A DNA stretch of 12,807 nt from Promicromonosporaceae bacterium (GTDB taxonomy: Bacteria; Actinomycetota; Actinomycetes; Actinomycetales; Cellulomonadaceae), in NCBI GenBank assembly GCA_009780755.1, contig WQZL01000059.1, positions 1-12,807 of the forward strand, read 5' to 3'. Shown piece after piece: positions 6,753 through 12,779 of the stretch (position 1 is the first letter of the stretch; each line of letters begins with the position of its first letter). The position numbers and the translations under genes are program-made. Below the pieces are notes generated by a model. The model had not been told where the DNA came from. It saw only the letters and a program-made list of their open reading frames with translations, and did not search any database.

Positions 6753-8060
6753 GTGAAGCGTGACCGGGAGACGAATCGGGCGATGCCCTGGCTCGTGTTT
6801 GCCGCTGGCGCCTTTGTATACGTCGTGGCGGTGGCTCATCGCGCCTCCTTCGGGGTGGCTGGGTTAGCCGCGGTCGAGCGGTTTGGCGTACAGGCGGCGA
6901 TGCTTTCGCTTTTCGTGGTGGTGCAGTTGGCGACCTACTCCCTGCTGCAAATCCCGATGGGTGTCGCCTTGGACCGGTGGGGAGCTGGCCTACTGTTGAC
7001 CTTTGGGGCAACCGTGATGGCTGTGTCCCAGCTGGGCATGGCATTTACCTCCAGCGTTGGTGGGGCGCTCGCGTTGCGACTGCTCCTCGGGCTAGGGGAT
7101 GCGGCCGTTTTCATCTCGGCGGTGCGCCTGGTGTGGGGCTGGTTTGAGCGGAGACTCGTGCCGGTACTTACGCAGGTAACCGGACTGGTTGGTCGGCTAG
7201 GGCAGATCATCACCGCTATCCCGTTTGCGTTTGGGTTGACTCATTACGGTTGGCAAGTGGCTTTCATTGGCCTGGCCGCGTTGGGGCTGCTCAGCGCCGC
7301 TATCGCCATCGTCTGGGTTAGGCCCGGTCCCTATGATTCCCCTGGGCTACGCCTATCGGGTAGGCCGGGTGGGCTGGGCGCCACCCTCACCTCGCCCGGC
7401 ACGTGGCTCGGTTTTTTCGCCCACCTGCTTGGCGGGGTCAGCTCCAACGTGTTCATCCTTTTGTGGGGGGTGCCGTTTTTGGTTCAAGGTCACGGGCTGA
7501 CTCATGGGCAGGCCGGAGTGCTGTTGACCATCAACGTGCTGGTGACGATTGTTGCCGCACCGGTGATTGGCGTGCTGACCTCCCGTCATCCGTTACGCCG
7601 CACCTGGCTGGTGCTGGGAATCTCCGGGTTGACCCTTACCGGTTGGGTGCTTGTGCTGCTGCCGAGGGAACCGCTGCCCTTTAGCACGCTGGCGGTTTTC
7701 GTGGGACTCATCTCCATCGGCGGCCCGGCCTCGCTAATCGGCCTGGACCTGGCTGCGGGGTTCAACCCACCCGCCTGGCGTGGCACCGCCCAGGGCGTGG
7801 CCAATATGGGCGGGTTCATCTCGGCGGTTGTGGTGATGCTCGGCGTTGGCTTGATGCTTGATGCCCGGGCATCGCTCGGGAATCCGACGCTGGCCGACTA
7901 TCGCCTTGCGCTGTCGTTAGTGCTGGTACCCATCGCCATCGGAATTGCCGGCATTCTCATCACTCGTGGTCCGGCTAGACGGCGGGCGGGCATCGTGGTG
8001 CCAACAATGGCAGAACTTGTGGCGCGTCATCGCGCCCGCGAACAGGCTCAGGTCAAGTAA
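6753..8060 (+). CDS. Major facilitator superfamily transporter
   Basis: This 435-residue protein has about twelve hydrophobic segments, the normal size of an MFS permease. The loop between segments 2 and 3 carries the family's motif A (MGVALDRWG, about residues 69-77). A central hydrophilic stretch near residues 190-210 (RPGPYDSPGLRLSGRPGG) separates the two six-helix halves. The first segment begins at about residue 12 (WLVFAAGAFVYVVAVAHRASFG). The substrate cannot be read from sequence. The HRASFGVAGLAA pattern resembles permeases related to nitrate/nitrite and organic-anion antiporters, which is a weak hint. The start is GTG 6753, and the gene lies 11 bases before the antiporter, with which it probably forms an operon. 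Confidence 0.88.
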   Translation: MKRDRETNRAMPWLVFAAGAFVYVVAVAHRASFGVAGLAAVERFGVQAAMLSLFVVVQLATYSLLQIPMGVALDRWGAGLLLTFGATVMAVSQLGMAFTSSVGGALALRLLLGLGDAAVFISAVRLVWGWFERRLVPVLTQVTGLVGRLGQIITAIPFAFGLTHYGWQVAFIGLAALGLLSAAIAIVWVRPGPYDSPGLRLSGRPGGLGATLTSPGTWLGFFAHLLGGVSSNVFILLWGVPFLVQGHGLTHGQAGVLLTINVLVTIVAAPVIGVLTSRHPLRRTWLVLGISGLTLTGWVLVLLPREPLPFSTLAVFVGLISIGGPASLIGLDLAAGFNPPAWRGTAQGVANMGGFISAVVVMLGVGLMLDARASLGNPTLADYRLALSLVLVPIAIGIAGILITRGPARRRAGIVVPTMAELVARHRAREQAQVK

Positions 8061-8071
8061 GGTTAAACATC

Positions 8072-9328
8072 GTGGAATCCACCTTCTGGTCCCTGGCCGT
8101 CGTTTTCACTGCTGTGATGCTCGCCCCCCCGCTATCCCAGCTCTCCAAGCGGCTGTTGCCCGTGCCCATGCCGGTGTGCGAGATGGTGCTTGGCATCATC
8201 ATCGGCCCGGAGGTGTTAAACCTGGTGCGTCCCGATCTGAACGAAGCGGGCGACAACCTAATTCACCTGATGGGCCGCATGGGCTTGGCCGCGATCATTT
8301 TCATCGCGGGCTACGAGTTCGACTATCCGAACATGAAGCGCAAGCAGGTGGCGTGGGCTTCCGGGGGCTGGCTGATCTCGTTGACCCTGGCCGTGGCCGC
8401 AGGCATCGGCGTGGCCTTTGCCGCGAACGCGGGCGGGCTAGACCTACAGGGCGACGGCGGTCAGACGTTGATTGTCTCCGGCGCCTTCATCGGCATCGCT
8501 CTTACCTCCACCGCGCTATCGACGGCCATGCCCGCGCTGCGGGACGCCAATGAACTCGGGACGCCGTTTGGCCGGGCCATCGTCGCGGCGGGCACGGTGG
8601 GCCAGTTGGCGCCGCTGCTAGCTATCTCGATATTGTTTGGCGGTCAGGCTTGGTATTGGGCGGCCCTCGCCCTGCTCGGCCTTGGCGTGCTGATGACCTT
8701 GGCCCTGTGGGTGGCCCAGCGAGGTCTGCCCCGTTGTATGCGGAGCTTGATTAAGGCCACCATGCACTCCTCGGGCAATTTTGCGGTGCGTTTGGTGGTG
8801 TTTGTCACGGCCGTGCTGGTGGCTTTGAGCGCCGAGGTGTTTGGGGTACACATGTTGGTGGGTGCGTTCGCGGCGGGCGCGCTGATGCGGCAGTTGCTTA
8901 ATGGCATTGACGTCGAGGATCGGGAGCTGACGGAGCGAAAGTTCCAGGGTGTGGCCTTTGGATTGCTTACCCCGCTGTTCTTCATCTCTACCGGCATGAG
9001 TTTTGAACTGCGGGAACTGTTCGCCCAGCCGATGGCGCTGGCGCTTATCCCGGTGTTCATTTTGATTATGATCTTCGCTCGCGGCCTGCCTGGTTCGCTG
9101 GTGCTGCCCGCCCACGCTTCGCTCCGGGACCGTTTCTCGGCGATGCTGTGGACATCGGTGGGCCTGGCCGTAATTGTCGTGGTCGCAGATGTGGCCGTCG
9201 ATCAGGGCGCGCTTAGCCCGGTTATGAACTCCGCGATGGTGGGTGCGGGCATGATCTCCATGCTCACCTTCCCCACCTTCGCCCTAGCCATCCGCCGCAA
9301 AACAGCTGATCCACTCCCCGGGAGTTGA
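8072..9328 (+). CDS. Kef-like CPA2 cation/proton antiporter
   Basis: This 418-residue membrane protein has about twelve hydrophobic segments and the Na+/H+ exchanger (CPA2) pattern: PMPVCEMVLGIIIGPEVLNLV (about 31-51), then GRMGLAAIIFIAGYEFD (about 69-85), then TSTALSTAMPAL, GTPFGRAIVAAGTVGQLAPL and LTPLFFISTGMSFEL. It lacks the C-terminal NAD-binding TrkA-N domain of KefB and KefC, so it is a membrane-only member. It exchanges K+ or Na+ for H+ by family knowledge, and the actual ion is unknown. GTG 8072 follows TAAGG at 8058-8062 and begins 11 bases after the MFS stop. Transcription probably ends at the hairpin at 9334-9392. Confidence 0.88.
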   Translation: MESTFWSLAVVFTAVMLAPPLSQLSKRLLPVPMPVCEMVLGIIIGPEVLNLVRPDLNEAGDNLIHLMGRMGLAAIIFIAGYEFDYPNMKRKQVAWASGGWLISLTLAVAAGIGVAFAANAGGLDLQGDGGQTLIVSGAFIGIALTSTALSTAMPALRDANELGTPFGRAIVAAGTVGQLAPLLAISILFGGQAWYWAALALLGLGVLMTLALWVAQRGLPRCMRSLIKATMHSSGNFAVRLVVFVTAVLVALSAEVFGVHMLVGAFAAGALMRQLLNGIDVEDRELTERKFQGVAFGLLTPLFFISTGMSFELRELFAQPMALALIPVFILIMIFARGLPGSLVLPAHASLRDRFSAMLWTSVGLAVIVVVADVAVDQGALSPVMNSAMVGAGMISMLTFPTFALAIRRKTADPLPGS

Positions 9329-9333
9329 GCCTG

Positions 9334-9392
9334 CCGAGGCCGGGGTCAGATCTGCACTTTGTGCTGGTTCTGCGAACAGACCCGGACCTCGG
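9334..9392 (+). terminator. Long hairpin after the antiporter gene
   Basis: CCGAGG (9334-9339) pairs with CCTCGG (9387-9392). After a one-base bulge, CCGGG (9340-9344) pairs with CCCGG (9381-9385). The loop contains a small GCAC-TTT-GTGC hairpin (9354-9364). A short T stretch follows. It begins six bases after the stop codon, as expected of an intrinsic terminator, although the T tract is weak. Confidence 0.5.
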
Positions 9393-9406
9393 TTTAGTGA
9401 GTATCT

Positions 9407-9842
9407 TTGATGAGCAGGACGGCACAATCTGATGGGCACCTGTCGATTTCCATGCCGGTCACCGGGGTCGAGTACGGCCACCGACAGGTTGAACCGTTCC
9501 TTCTGGGACTACTCCCTGATACCGATGACGCCAAGATGTCTATCGCCAAACAGGTTGGGGGCATTGGCGCGACCCAGTATCGCTGTTGTCAAGAGTGGGA
9601 CTAGATTGCGCTGGGGCGGTGCAGCTCGCCACCCCGGAAAGCGTTGCGACCGTACTTGCTCGCACGGGAGTGTTATCTCCGATTACGCGCGATCAAATCG
9701 CAGCTCGACTCGCCGAGCTGCGCACCAACCCCCTTGTGTCGCGTTATGACCGCAGAACACACGGCAGGCAACTTGAGCGTGTGCATCAAGAAGATCTTTG
9801 CCAAGCCCTCGGCGTGCACCCTAACCGCAAATATGAGCAAGC
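9407..9842 (+). pseudogene. hipA: Decayed hipA toxin-kinase remnant
   Basis: Three pieces of HipA, a Ser/Thr kinase toxin of HipBA systems, are seen in the right order. From 9437 one frame reads LSISMPV, then QVEPFLLGLLPD, the usual HipA N-terminal subdomain. Near the G5 run at 9557-9561 the reading moves to another frame: DPVSLLSRVGLDCAGAVQL, then ITRDQIAARLAELRTNP. At about 9730-9739 it jumps without frame change to LVSRYDRR and then RVHQEDLCQALGVHPNRKYE, which in intact HipA lies over 100 residues further on. The internal deletion removes the nucleotide-binding loop, and the remnant stops before the catalytic aspartate region. The first 40 or so residues and any hipB are also missing. It is therefore non-functional as a kinase. 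The 3' break abuts the secG terminator. Confidence 0.85.
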
Positions 9843-9876
9843 AAAACCCGGCGGTCGCCGTTGCGACAGCCGGGTT
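9843..9876 (-). terminator. Intrinsic terminator of secG
   Basis: Eight-base arms AACCCGGC (9845-9852) and GCCGGGTT (9869-9876), one mismatch, then inner arms GTCGC/GCGAC around a CGTT loop form a strong hairpin. Read on the minus strand it is followed by TTTTGCTT. It lies 20 bases past the secG stop. Confidence 0.85.
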
Positions 9877-9896
9877 GAGTAGTGGTTGGGAGGGGT

Positions 9897-10139
9897 TTAG
9901 CCGTGCTTCTGAATTAGACCCAAGAGGACGACGACCACGGCCCAGATGGTGCCAGAGGCGATGGTGATGCGGTTCAGGTTGCGCTCGGCCACGCCGGAGG
10001 AGCCAGCGCCCGAAGAGATGCCGCCGCCGAACATGTCGGAGAGGCCGCCACCCTTGCCCTTGTGCATGAGGATGAGCAGGATGAGGATGCCGCTGGTGAT
10101 TACCAGCAGCACCTGAAGGGCAATACGAAGCGCGTCCAT
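9897..10139 (-). CDS. secG: Preprotein translocase subunit SecG
   Basis: This 80-residue protein is a typical actinobacterial SecG: a first membrane helix (about residues 4-24), then the signature MHKGKGGGLSDMFGGG (25-40), the stretch GSSGVAERNLNRIT, and a second helix (about 58-76) ending LIQKHG. SecG assists SecYEG in protein export across the plasma membrane. ATG 10139 is chosen because it gives the usual SecG length and N-terminus; an in-frame upstream extension is atypical. TAGGAT at 10153-10148 lies eight bases before it, with no ribosome binding site, so the message is probably leaderless. It has its own terminator. The glycolytic genes that often precede secG in actinobacteria are not next to it here. 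Confidence 0.95.
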   Translation of the reverse strand: MDALRIALQVLLVITSGILILLILMHKGKGGGLSDMFGGGISSGAGSSGVAERNLNRITIASGTIWAVVVVLLGLIQKHG

Positions 10140-10147
10140 AGCGGAAC

Positions 10148-10153
10148 ATCCTA
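10148..10153 (-). promoter_or_regulatory. -10 box of secG (TAGGAT)
   Basis: The minus strand reads TAGGAT, matching TAnnnT, followed by eight bases and then the secG ATG. This gives secG its own promoter, separate from the accessory genes upstream. Confidence 0.45.
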
Positions 10154-10168
10154 CGACACTTCGCCGGG

Positions 10169-10215
10169 TTCTCGCGAATGCCCGCACCGGGGGAAGCACA
10201 TTCGCGGGGTGAGAA
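10169..10215. repeat. Interrupted inverted repeat between secG and the adaptor remnant
   Basis: GCGAATG (10174-10180) pairs with CATTCGC (10199-10205), and the flanking TTCTC (10169-10173) pairs with GAGAA (10211-10215) after a five-base bulge. It lies upstream of the secG -10 box and downstream of the adaptor remnant's stop, so it could be a weak terminator for the latter or a protein-binding site. There is no T run on the minus strand. Confidence 0.35.
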
Positions 10216-10250
10216 AACCTAGTGCTTTCCAGGAATGGGGTGGTGCCGCC

Positions 10251-10931
10251 TCAGTCATCACGCTCTGAACCAACAACCATGGTCTCCCAGACTGTGCCAT
10301 CTGGGGCGTCAATCATGACCGTTGCCCCCGTAGGTGGGATCACGGCCTGCTGCATCCCCGAGCTAACGATCATCGTGAACTCGGGTGTGCCCTCCAATAC
10401 CAACATTGCGGACTGGCCAGGGGAAACCACCGAGCCAACTACTACGTTATCGGCCAGCACCACTCGCACAGGCAACGATTCGACGAACACCAAATCACCG
10501 GCCAGCACAACCCCCGTGTGCTCCATACCAAGCGAGCGTTGCCAGTTCCGCACCGCAGCAGCAATCGAAGCACCAAACACCCCACTGGCTTCGCCCGTGA
10601 AGAACCCAGCCCTGGACAAGAACCTCTGCAACTGAAGCGCATCATTGCCATGAGTGCCCTGAACCAAATCCCGGAAAACCGAAGTGGCGCCTTCAGTCAC
10701 GACCACAGGATGCAAGCCAACGGCAAACAGCACATCACCAGCTGCAACCTCAGTCGCACCCGCCAACGCAATAGATGTCACCATGCCCGACATCGAGCCA
10801 GCGGCAAGCGGGCGAGTCATCCACCGCACCACCACCGGCAATGACACCGTAGAACCAACAGTCGCTTCCGATACGGTATGCGTAGCTACCGGCAACTCCG
10901 TCTCAGCCACCGGCGGCGGAAGACTAGTCAC
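10251..10931 (-). CDS. Truncated export-adaptor-like protein with peptidoglycan-binding domain
   Basis: This 226-residue frame starts at GTG 10931. A hybrid-motif-like region (about 20-90: PLAAGSMSGMVTSIALAGAT, then VAAGDVLFAVG, then VFRDLVQGTHG) leads into a PG_binding_1-type domain (about 92-135: DALQLQRFLSRAGFF, GVFGASIAAAVRNWQ). A barrel-like part follows with LVFVESLPVRVVLAD and VVSPGQSAMLVLEG. This matches actinobacterial HlyD/MacA-like periplasmic adaptors that sit beside ABC exporters. Such proteins usually have an N-terminal membrane anchor and roughly 100 more C-terminal residues. Here a stop sits three codons before the GTG, there is no anchor, and the frame ends early in what should be a beta-barrel. 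It is probably a remnant or pseudogene. No ABC exporter is adjacent. Confidence 0.65.
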   Translation of the reverse strand: MTSLPPPVAETELPVATHTVSEATVGSTVSLPVVVRWMTRPLAAGSMSGMVTSIALAGATEVAAGDVLFAVGLHPVVVTEGATSVFRDLVQGTHGNDALQLQRFLSRAGFFTGEASGVFGASIAAAVRNWQRSLGMEHTGVVLAGDLVFVESLPVRVVLADNVVVGSVVSPGQSAMLVLEGTPEFTMIVSSGMQQAVIPPTGATVMIDAPDGTVWETMVVGSERDD

Positions 10932-10971
10932 CGGATGTCAACAATCAGATCACAACGGTAACGAAACTATT

Positions 10972-11580
10972 TCAGGGCATAAAAGGCTGCGGGCAGATAT
11001 GGGAGAGTTCAAGATATTCATCCCAGGTCACGCTTATAAAGCCAGGGTCCATGTACGGCCACCATGAGACAGGGCCGCTAGTCGCTTGCGCGTGTTGGAA
11101 ATCCTCAACCCAGGAGGAAATGCTTGGCGGGTCTTGAACCATTGCGACGCCATGTGCTATTAAGCATTCGTGGACGTCAATCAGGTGCCAATAAAATCGT
11201 TCAAGCTCAGTCCGGGAATATTGCCGGTTCAACTCGAACCCAAGACTCTCCTGACAAAGTTCTGCATCTGCAAAGAGGCTATCGACTACATGGTCGGCAA
11301 AGTCAGACAGATCAAAACTTAGCCCAGTTCCACCTTCGATGGGTTCTATATCCCATCCCTTAGCTAGCAGGCATGAATGAGTTGCAGCGTCCGCTTCTTC
11401 CCGAGCAGCTACATGCTTGGCCATCCACGCTGGCTCCACCCAGGATGCGCCAGAACTCAAATCAGCGTTTCCTGAACCAGGGGAACATCCACCGATCAGC
11501 ACAACAGCCAACACCGCCAGAAGCACTACCACACGCCGCCATATCTTACGGCCTTCGACAGAAACAGGAAGCGATATCAT
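10972..11580 (-). CDS. Lipoprotein, downstream copy of a tandem paralogous pair
   Basis: This 202-residue lipoprotein has a basic segment (RKIWRR), a hydrophobic core and a lipobox ending IGGC with the lipidated cysteine at residue 32. The mature part shares most of its sequence with the neighbouring lipoprotein at 11734-12351: PAWM.HVAA.EEADAATHSC, then LLAKGWDIEPIE, then GLSFDLS.FADHV, ELCQESLG, ECL.AHGV and a CPQPFM end. Four cysteines after the lipobox are conserved and may form disulfides outside the cell. I know no family with assigned function. ATG 11580 is chosen over TTG 11586 because TACTCT at 11592-11587 lies six bases before it and because it gives the same 31-residue leader as the paralogue. 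Confidence 0.8.
   Translation of the reverse strand: MISLPVSVEGRKIWRRVVVLLAVLAVVLIGGCSPGSGNADLSSGASWVEPAWMAKHVAAREEADAATHSCLLAKGWDIEPIEGGTGLSFDLSDFADHVVDSLFADAELCQESLGFELNRQYSRTELERFYWHLIDVHECLIAHGVAMVQDPPSISSWVEDFQHAQATSGPVSWWPYMDPGFISVTWDEYLELSHICPQPFMP
11351..11402. repeat. 52-bp perfect direct repeat, copy 1
   Basis: This stretch is identical, base for base, to 12128-12179 and lies at the same place in the two lipoprotein genes, encoding EEADAATHSC, then LLAKGWD. Flanking DNA is also very similar. Confidence 0.9.
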
Positions 11581-11586
11581 GGACAA

Positions 11587-11592
11587 AGAGTA
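11587..11592 (-). promoter_or_regulatory. -10 box of the downstream lipoprotein gene (TACTCT)
   Basis: The minus strand reads TACTCT, then six bases, then ATG 11580, the spacing for a leaderless message. A GTGACA similar to the -35 consensus TTGACA lies 19 bases further upstream. This copy may therefore be transcribed independently of its paralogue. Confidence 0.4.
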
Positions 11593-11613
11593 CCAGCCGC
11601 AATAGTGTCATTG

Positions 11614-11676
11614 TCACAGCCGGTGAAGCCGCAGAGGCCATAACCGTTTCGGTGTTGGTTGAGAGCCTGGGAACAC
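11614..11676 (-). CDS. Possible 20-residue small ORF between the lipoprotein genes
   Basis: A full ribosome binding site, AAGGAGGT (11692-11685), sits eight bases before GTG 11676, which opens 20 codons (MFPGSQPTPKRLWPLRLHRL) and a TGA stop, 33 bases before the downstream lipoprotein start. The peptide is basic and proline-rich with no known motif. It might be a leader peptide, a real small protein, or the fossil ribosome binding site of a lost gene. The only support is the strong binding site. Confidence 0.2.
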   Translation of the reverse strand: MFPGSQPTPKRLWPLRLHRL

Positions 11677-11733
11677 CTGTAGTAACCTCCTTGCTGCATG
11701 TTACGAGCAGATACCCATTTCATCGACACTGGC

Positions 11734-12351
11734 CTATGACATGAAAGGCTGTGGGCAATTGTTGGTGGCTTCAAGAAATTCATCCCAAGATAGCTCATAC
11801 ATGCCAGGGTCCCCATATGGATGCCATATTGAAGCATTGCCGCCTGCTGTCTGTGCATGCTGAAAAGCCTGGAAAGTTTCGACCCAAGAGGAGCGGCTTG
11901 GTGGACTTTTGCTCATTTCGACACCGTGAGCCACCAGGCACTCGTAGATATCTACGAAGTACCCATACATGCGCTCAAGCTCAGGCCGTGAAAGATAATA
12001 TCGAATTTCGATCCCAAGGCTCTCCTGGCAAAGCTCGACATCCGCAATAAGGTTATCGGCTACATGGTCTGCGAAGCTGGACAGATCAAAACTCAGCCCA
12101 CTCATTCCGTCTTCGATGGGTTCTATGTCCCATCCCTTAGCTAGCAGGCATGAATGAGTTGCAGCGTCCGCTTCTTCCCCAGCAGCCACATGCTCGGCCA
12201 TCCACGCCGGCCTCACCCACTGGCCTTCGGAATCCAAGTCCGTGCTACCAGGAGAACATCCAGTAGCCAGCACAAGGGTCAACGCCGCCAGAAATATCAC
12301 CACGCGCCGCCGCAGCTCGCAGCTATTAACGGGAAGAGGAGTCAGTGTCAC
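11734..12351 (-). CDS. Lipoprotein, upstream copy, coupled to a secreted small protein
   Basis: This 205-residue lipoprotein has a leader ending LATGC (cysteine 32). The mature part carries the pattern of its paralogue: PAWMAEHVAAGEEADA, SCLLAKGWDIEPIE, GLSFDLSSFADHV, ELCQESLG, ECLVAHGV, SSWVETF and a terminal CPQPFM, with four conserved cysteines. The least similar part is the C-terminal third, where this copy has an extra FQAF. GTG 12351 overlaps the stop of the secreted-protein gene by four bases (GTGA), so the two are translationally coupled; TTG 12357 in frame is the alternative. Coupling suggests that the lipoprotein and the secreted protein act together, for example as partner, receptor or immunity factor, which is inference. 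Confidence 0.8.
   Translation of the reverse strand: MTLTPLPVNSCELRRRVVIFLAALTLVLATGCSPGSTDLDSEGQWVRPAWMAEHVAAGEEADAATHSCLLAKGWDIEPIEDGMSGLSFDLSSFADHVADNLIADVELCQESLGIEIRYYLSRPELERMYGYFVDIYECLVAHGVEMSKSPPSRSSWVETFQAFQHAQTAGGNASIWHPYGDPGMYELSWDEFLEATNNCPQPFMS
12128..12179. repeat. 52-bp perfect direct repeat, copy 2
   Basis: Identical to 11351-11402, with a 777-bp offset set by the tandem lipoprotein duplication. Confidence 0.9.
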
Positions 12352-12686
12352 TGGCAAGAGAGACTGCCTACAATCGCGCCACCACCAAAGGTGATCGAAG
12401 AAGCGGTAACCGCGCCCCTTGTAGTGTTGCTTGTGTGCCGGACGAAGGCTGTGCTTGAGGATGGGATAAATAGACTGACGTAGTTACCCGCAGCATTTGT
12501 CGCTCTGTGCGTGCGGCTGCCAACCGTCGCACTGGTGATGCGGACGGTTGTCATGGTCGCGCATGATCGCGCGCCGAGTTGAAGCACTTGGGAACTTGCG
12601 GAGGCGGGTGCTGCGGTGGCGATGCCACCGGCGAAGAGGGCGACCACGAGGCCAAGGGTGAATGACTTGCGCTTGATGTTCTTCAC
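12348..12686 (-). CDS. Small secreted two-cysteine protein, bacteriocin-like in layout
   Basis: This 112-residue protein has a clear signal peptide: MKNIKRKS, a hydrophobic core, and a probable cleavage after residue 30 (PASA before SSQV). The mature part, about 82 residues, has a cysteine near each end (C42 in ARSCAT, C111 in SLSCQ) that could form one disulfide. It is rich in Thr, Ser, Ala and Gly and has few acidic residues, so it should be cationic. GTG 12686 is fixed by the ribosome binding site AAGGAG at 12698-12693. Its stop overlaps the lipoprotein start. I do not recognise the family. Size, signal peptide and context recall secreted peptide antimicrobials, and GSRTHRAT faintly recalls lactococcin 972, too weak to assign. 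Confidence 0.75.
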   Translation of the reverse strand: MKNIKRKSFTLGLVVALFAGGIATAAPASASSQVLQLGARSCATMTTVRITSATVGSRTHRATNAAGNYVSLFIPSSSTAFVRHTSNTTRGAVTASSITFGGGAIVGSLSCQ

Positions 12687-12692
12687 TGAGAA

Positions 12693-12698
12693 CTCCTT
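12693..12698 (-). promoter_or_regulatory. Shine-Dalgarno sequence of the small secreted protein
   Basis: The minus strand reads AAAGGAG with six bases to GTG 12686. It decides this unusual start, and it contrasts with the leaderless-looking starts of pafB, secG, the YciO-like gene and the MFS gene. Confidence 0.7.
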
Positions 12699-12732
12699 TG
12701 TCGGGATCGAGGTGCATGCCAGGTGACGCGCG

Positions 12733-12740
12733 CCCCCCCC
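12733..12740. repeat. Run of eight C (G on the coding strand)
   Basis: An uninterrupted C8 tract lies 47-54 bases upstream of GTG 12686, next to the AT-rich TTTTAT (minus strand), the only plausible -10-like sequence there. Homopolymers of this length are prone to slippage. Confidence 0.8.
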
Positions 12741-12751
12741 ATAAAACTTTC

Positions 12752-12779
12752 AGAGAGAGAGAAAGAGAGAGAGAGAGAG
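12752..12779. repeat. (GA)n dinucleotide tract
   Basis: Twenty-eight bases of almost pure GA repeat (CT on the minus strand), with one interruption (GAAAG) near 12761-12765. It lies upstream of the C8 tract and of the small secreted-protein gene. No gene is seen between here and the window end. Confidence 0.9.

Noticed and set aside
6496..7044. Minus-strand ORF of 182 codons
   Set aside because: It overlaps the AraC helix-turn-helix and the MFS N-terminus, both well supported; the sequence is Arg/Pro-rich shadow.
8618..9115. Minus-strand ORF of 165 codons
   Set aside because: Antisense to the antiporter; His/Gln-rich composition is typical of a shadow frame.
9432..9749. Plus-strand ORF of 105 codons
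   Set aside because: It is the third frame of the hipA remnant; HipA motifs are in the two other plus frames.
9673..10149. Minus-strand ORF of 158 codons across secG and the hipA remnant
   Set aside because: It is out of frame with SecG, crosses the secG terminator and has no domain pattern.
10140..10199. 20-residue N-terminal extension of SecG
   Set aside because: It would include the -10 box and precede a canonical SecG start; no homologous extension is expected.
11577..11858. Minus-strand ORF of 93 codons with a cysteine-rich C-terminus
   Set aside because: Most of it overlaps the lipoprotein gene in another frame, it has no ribosome binding site at its start, and its cysteines are not in a known pattern.
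12348..12686. Assignment of the secreted protein to the lactococcin 972 family
   Set aside because: Only a short GSRTHRAT resemblance; the aromatic residues typical of that family are missing.
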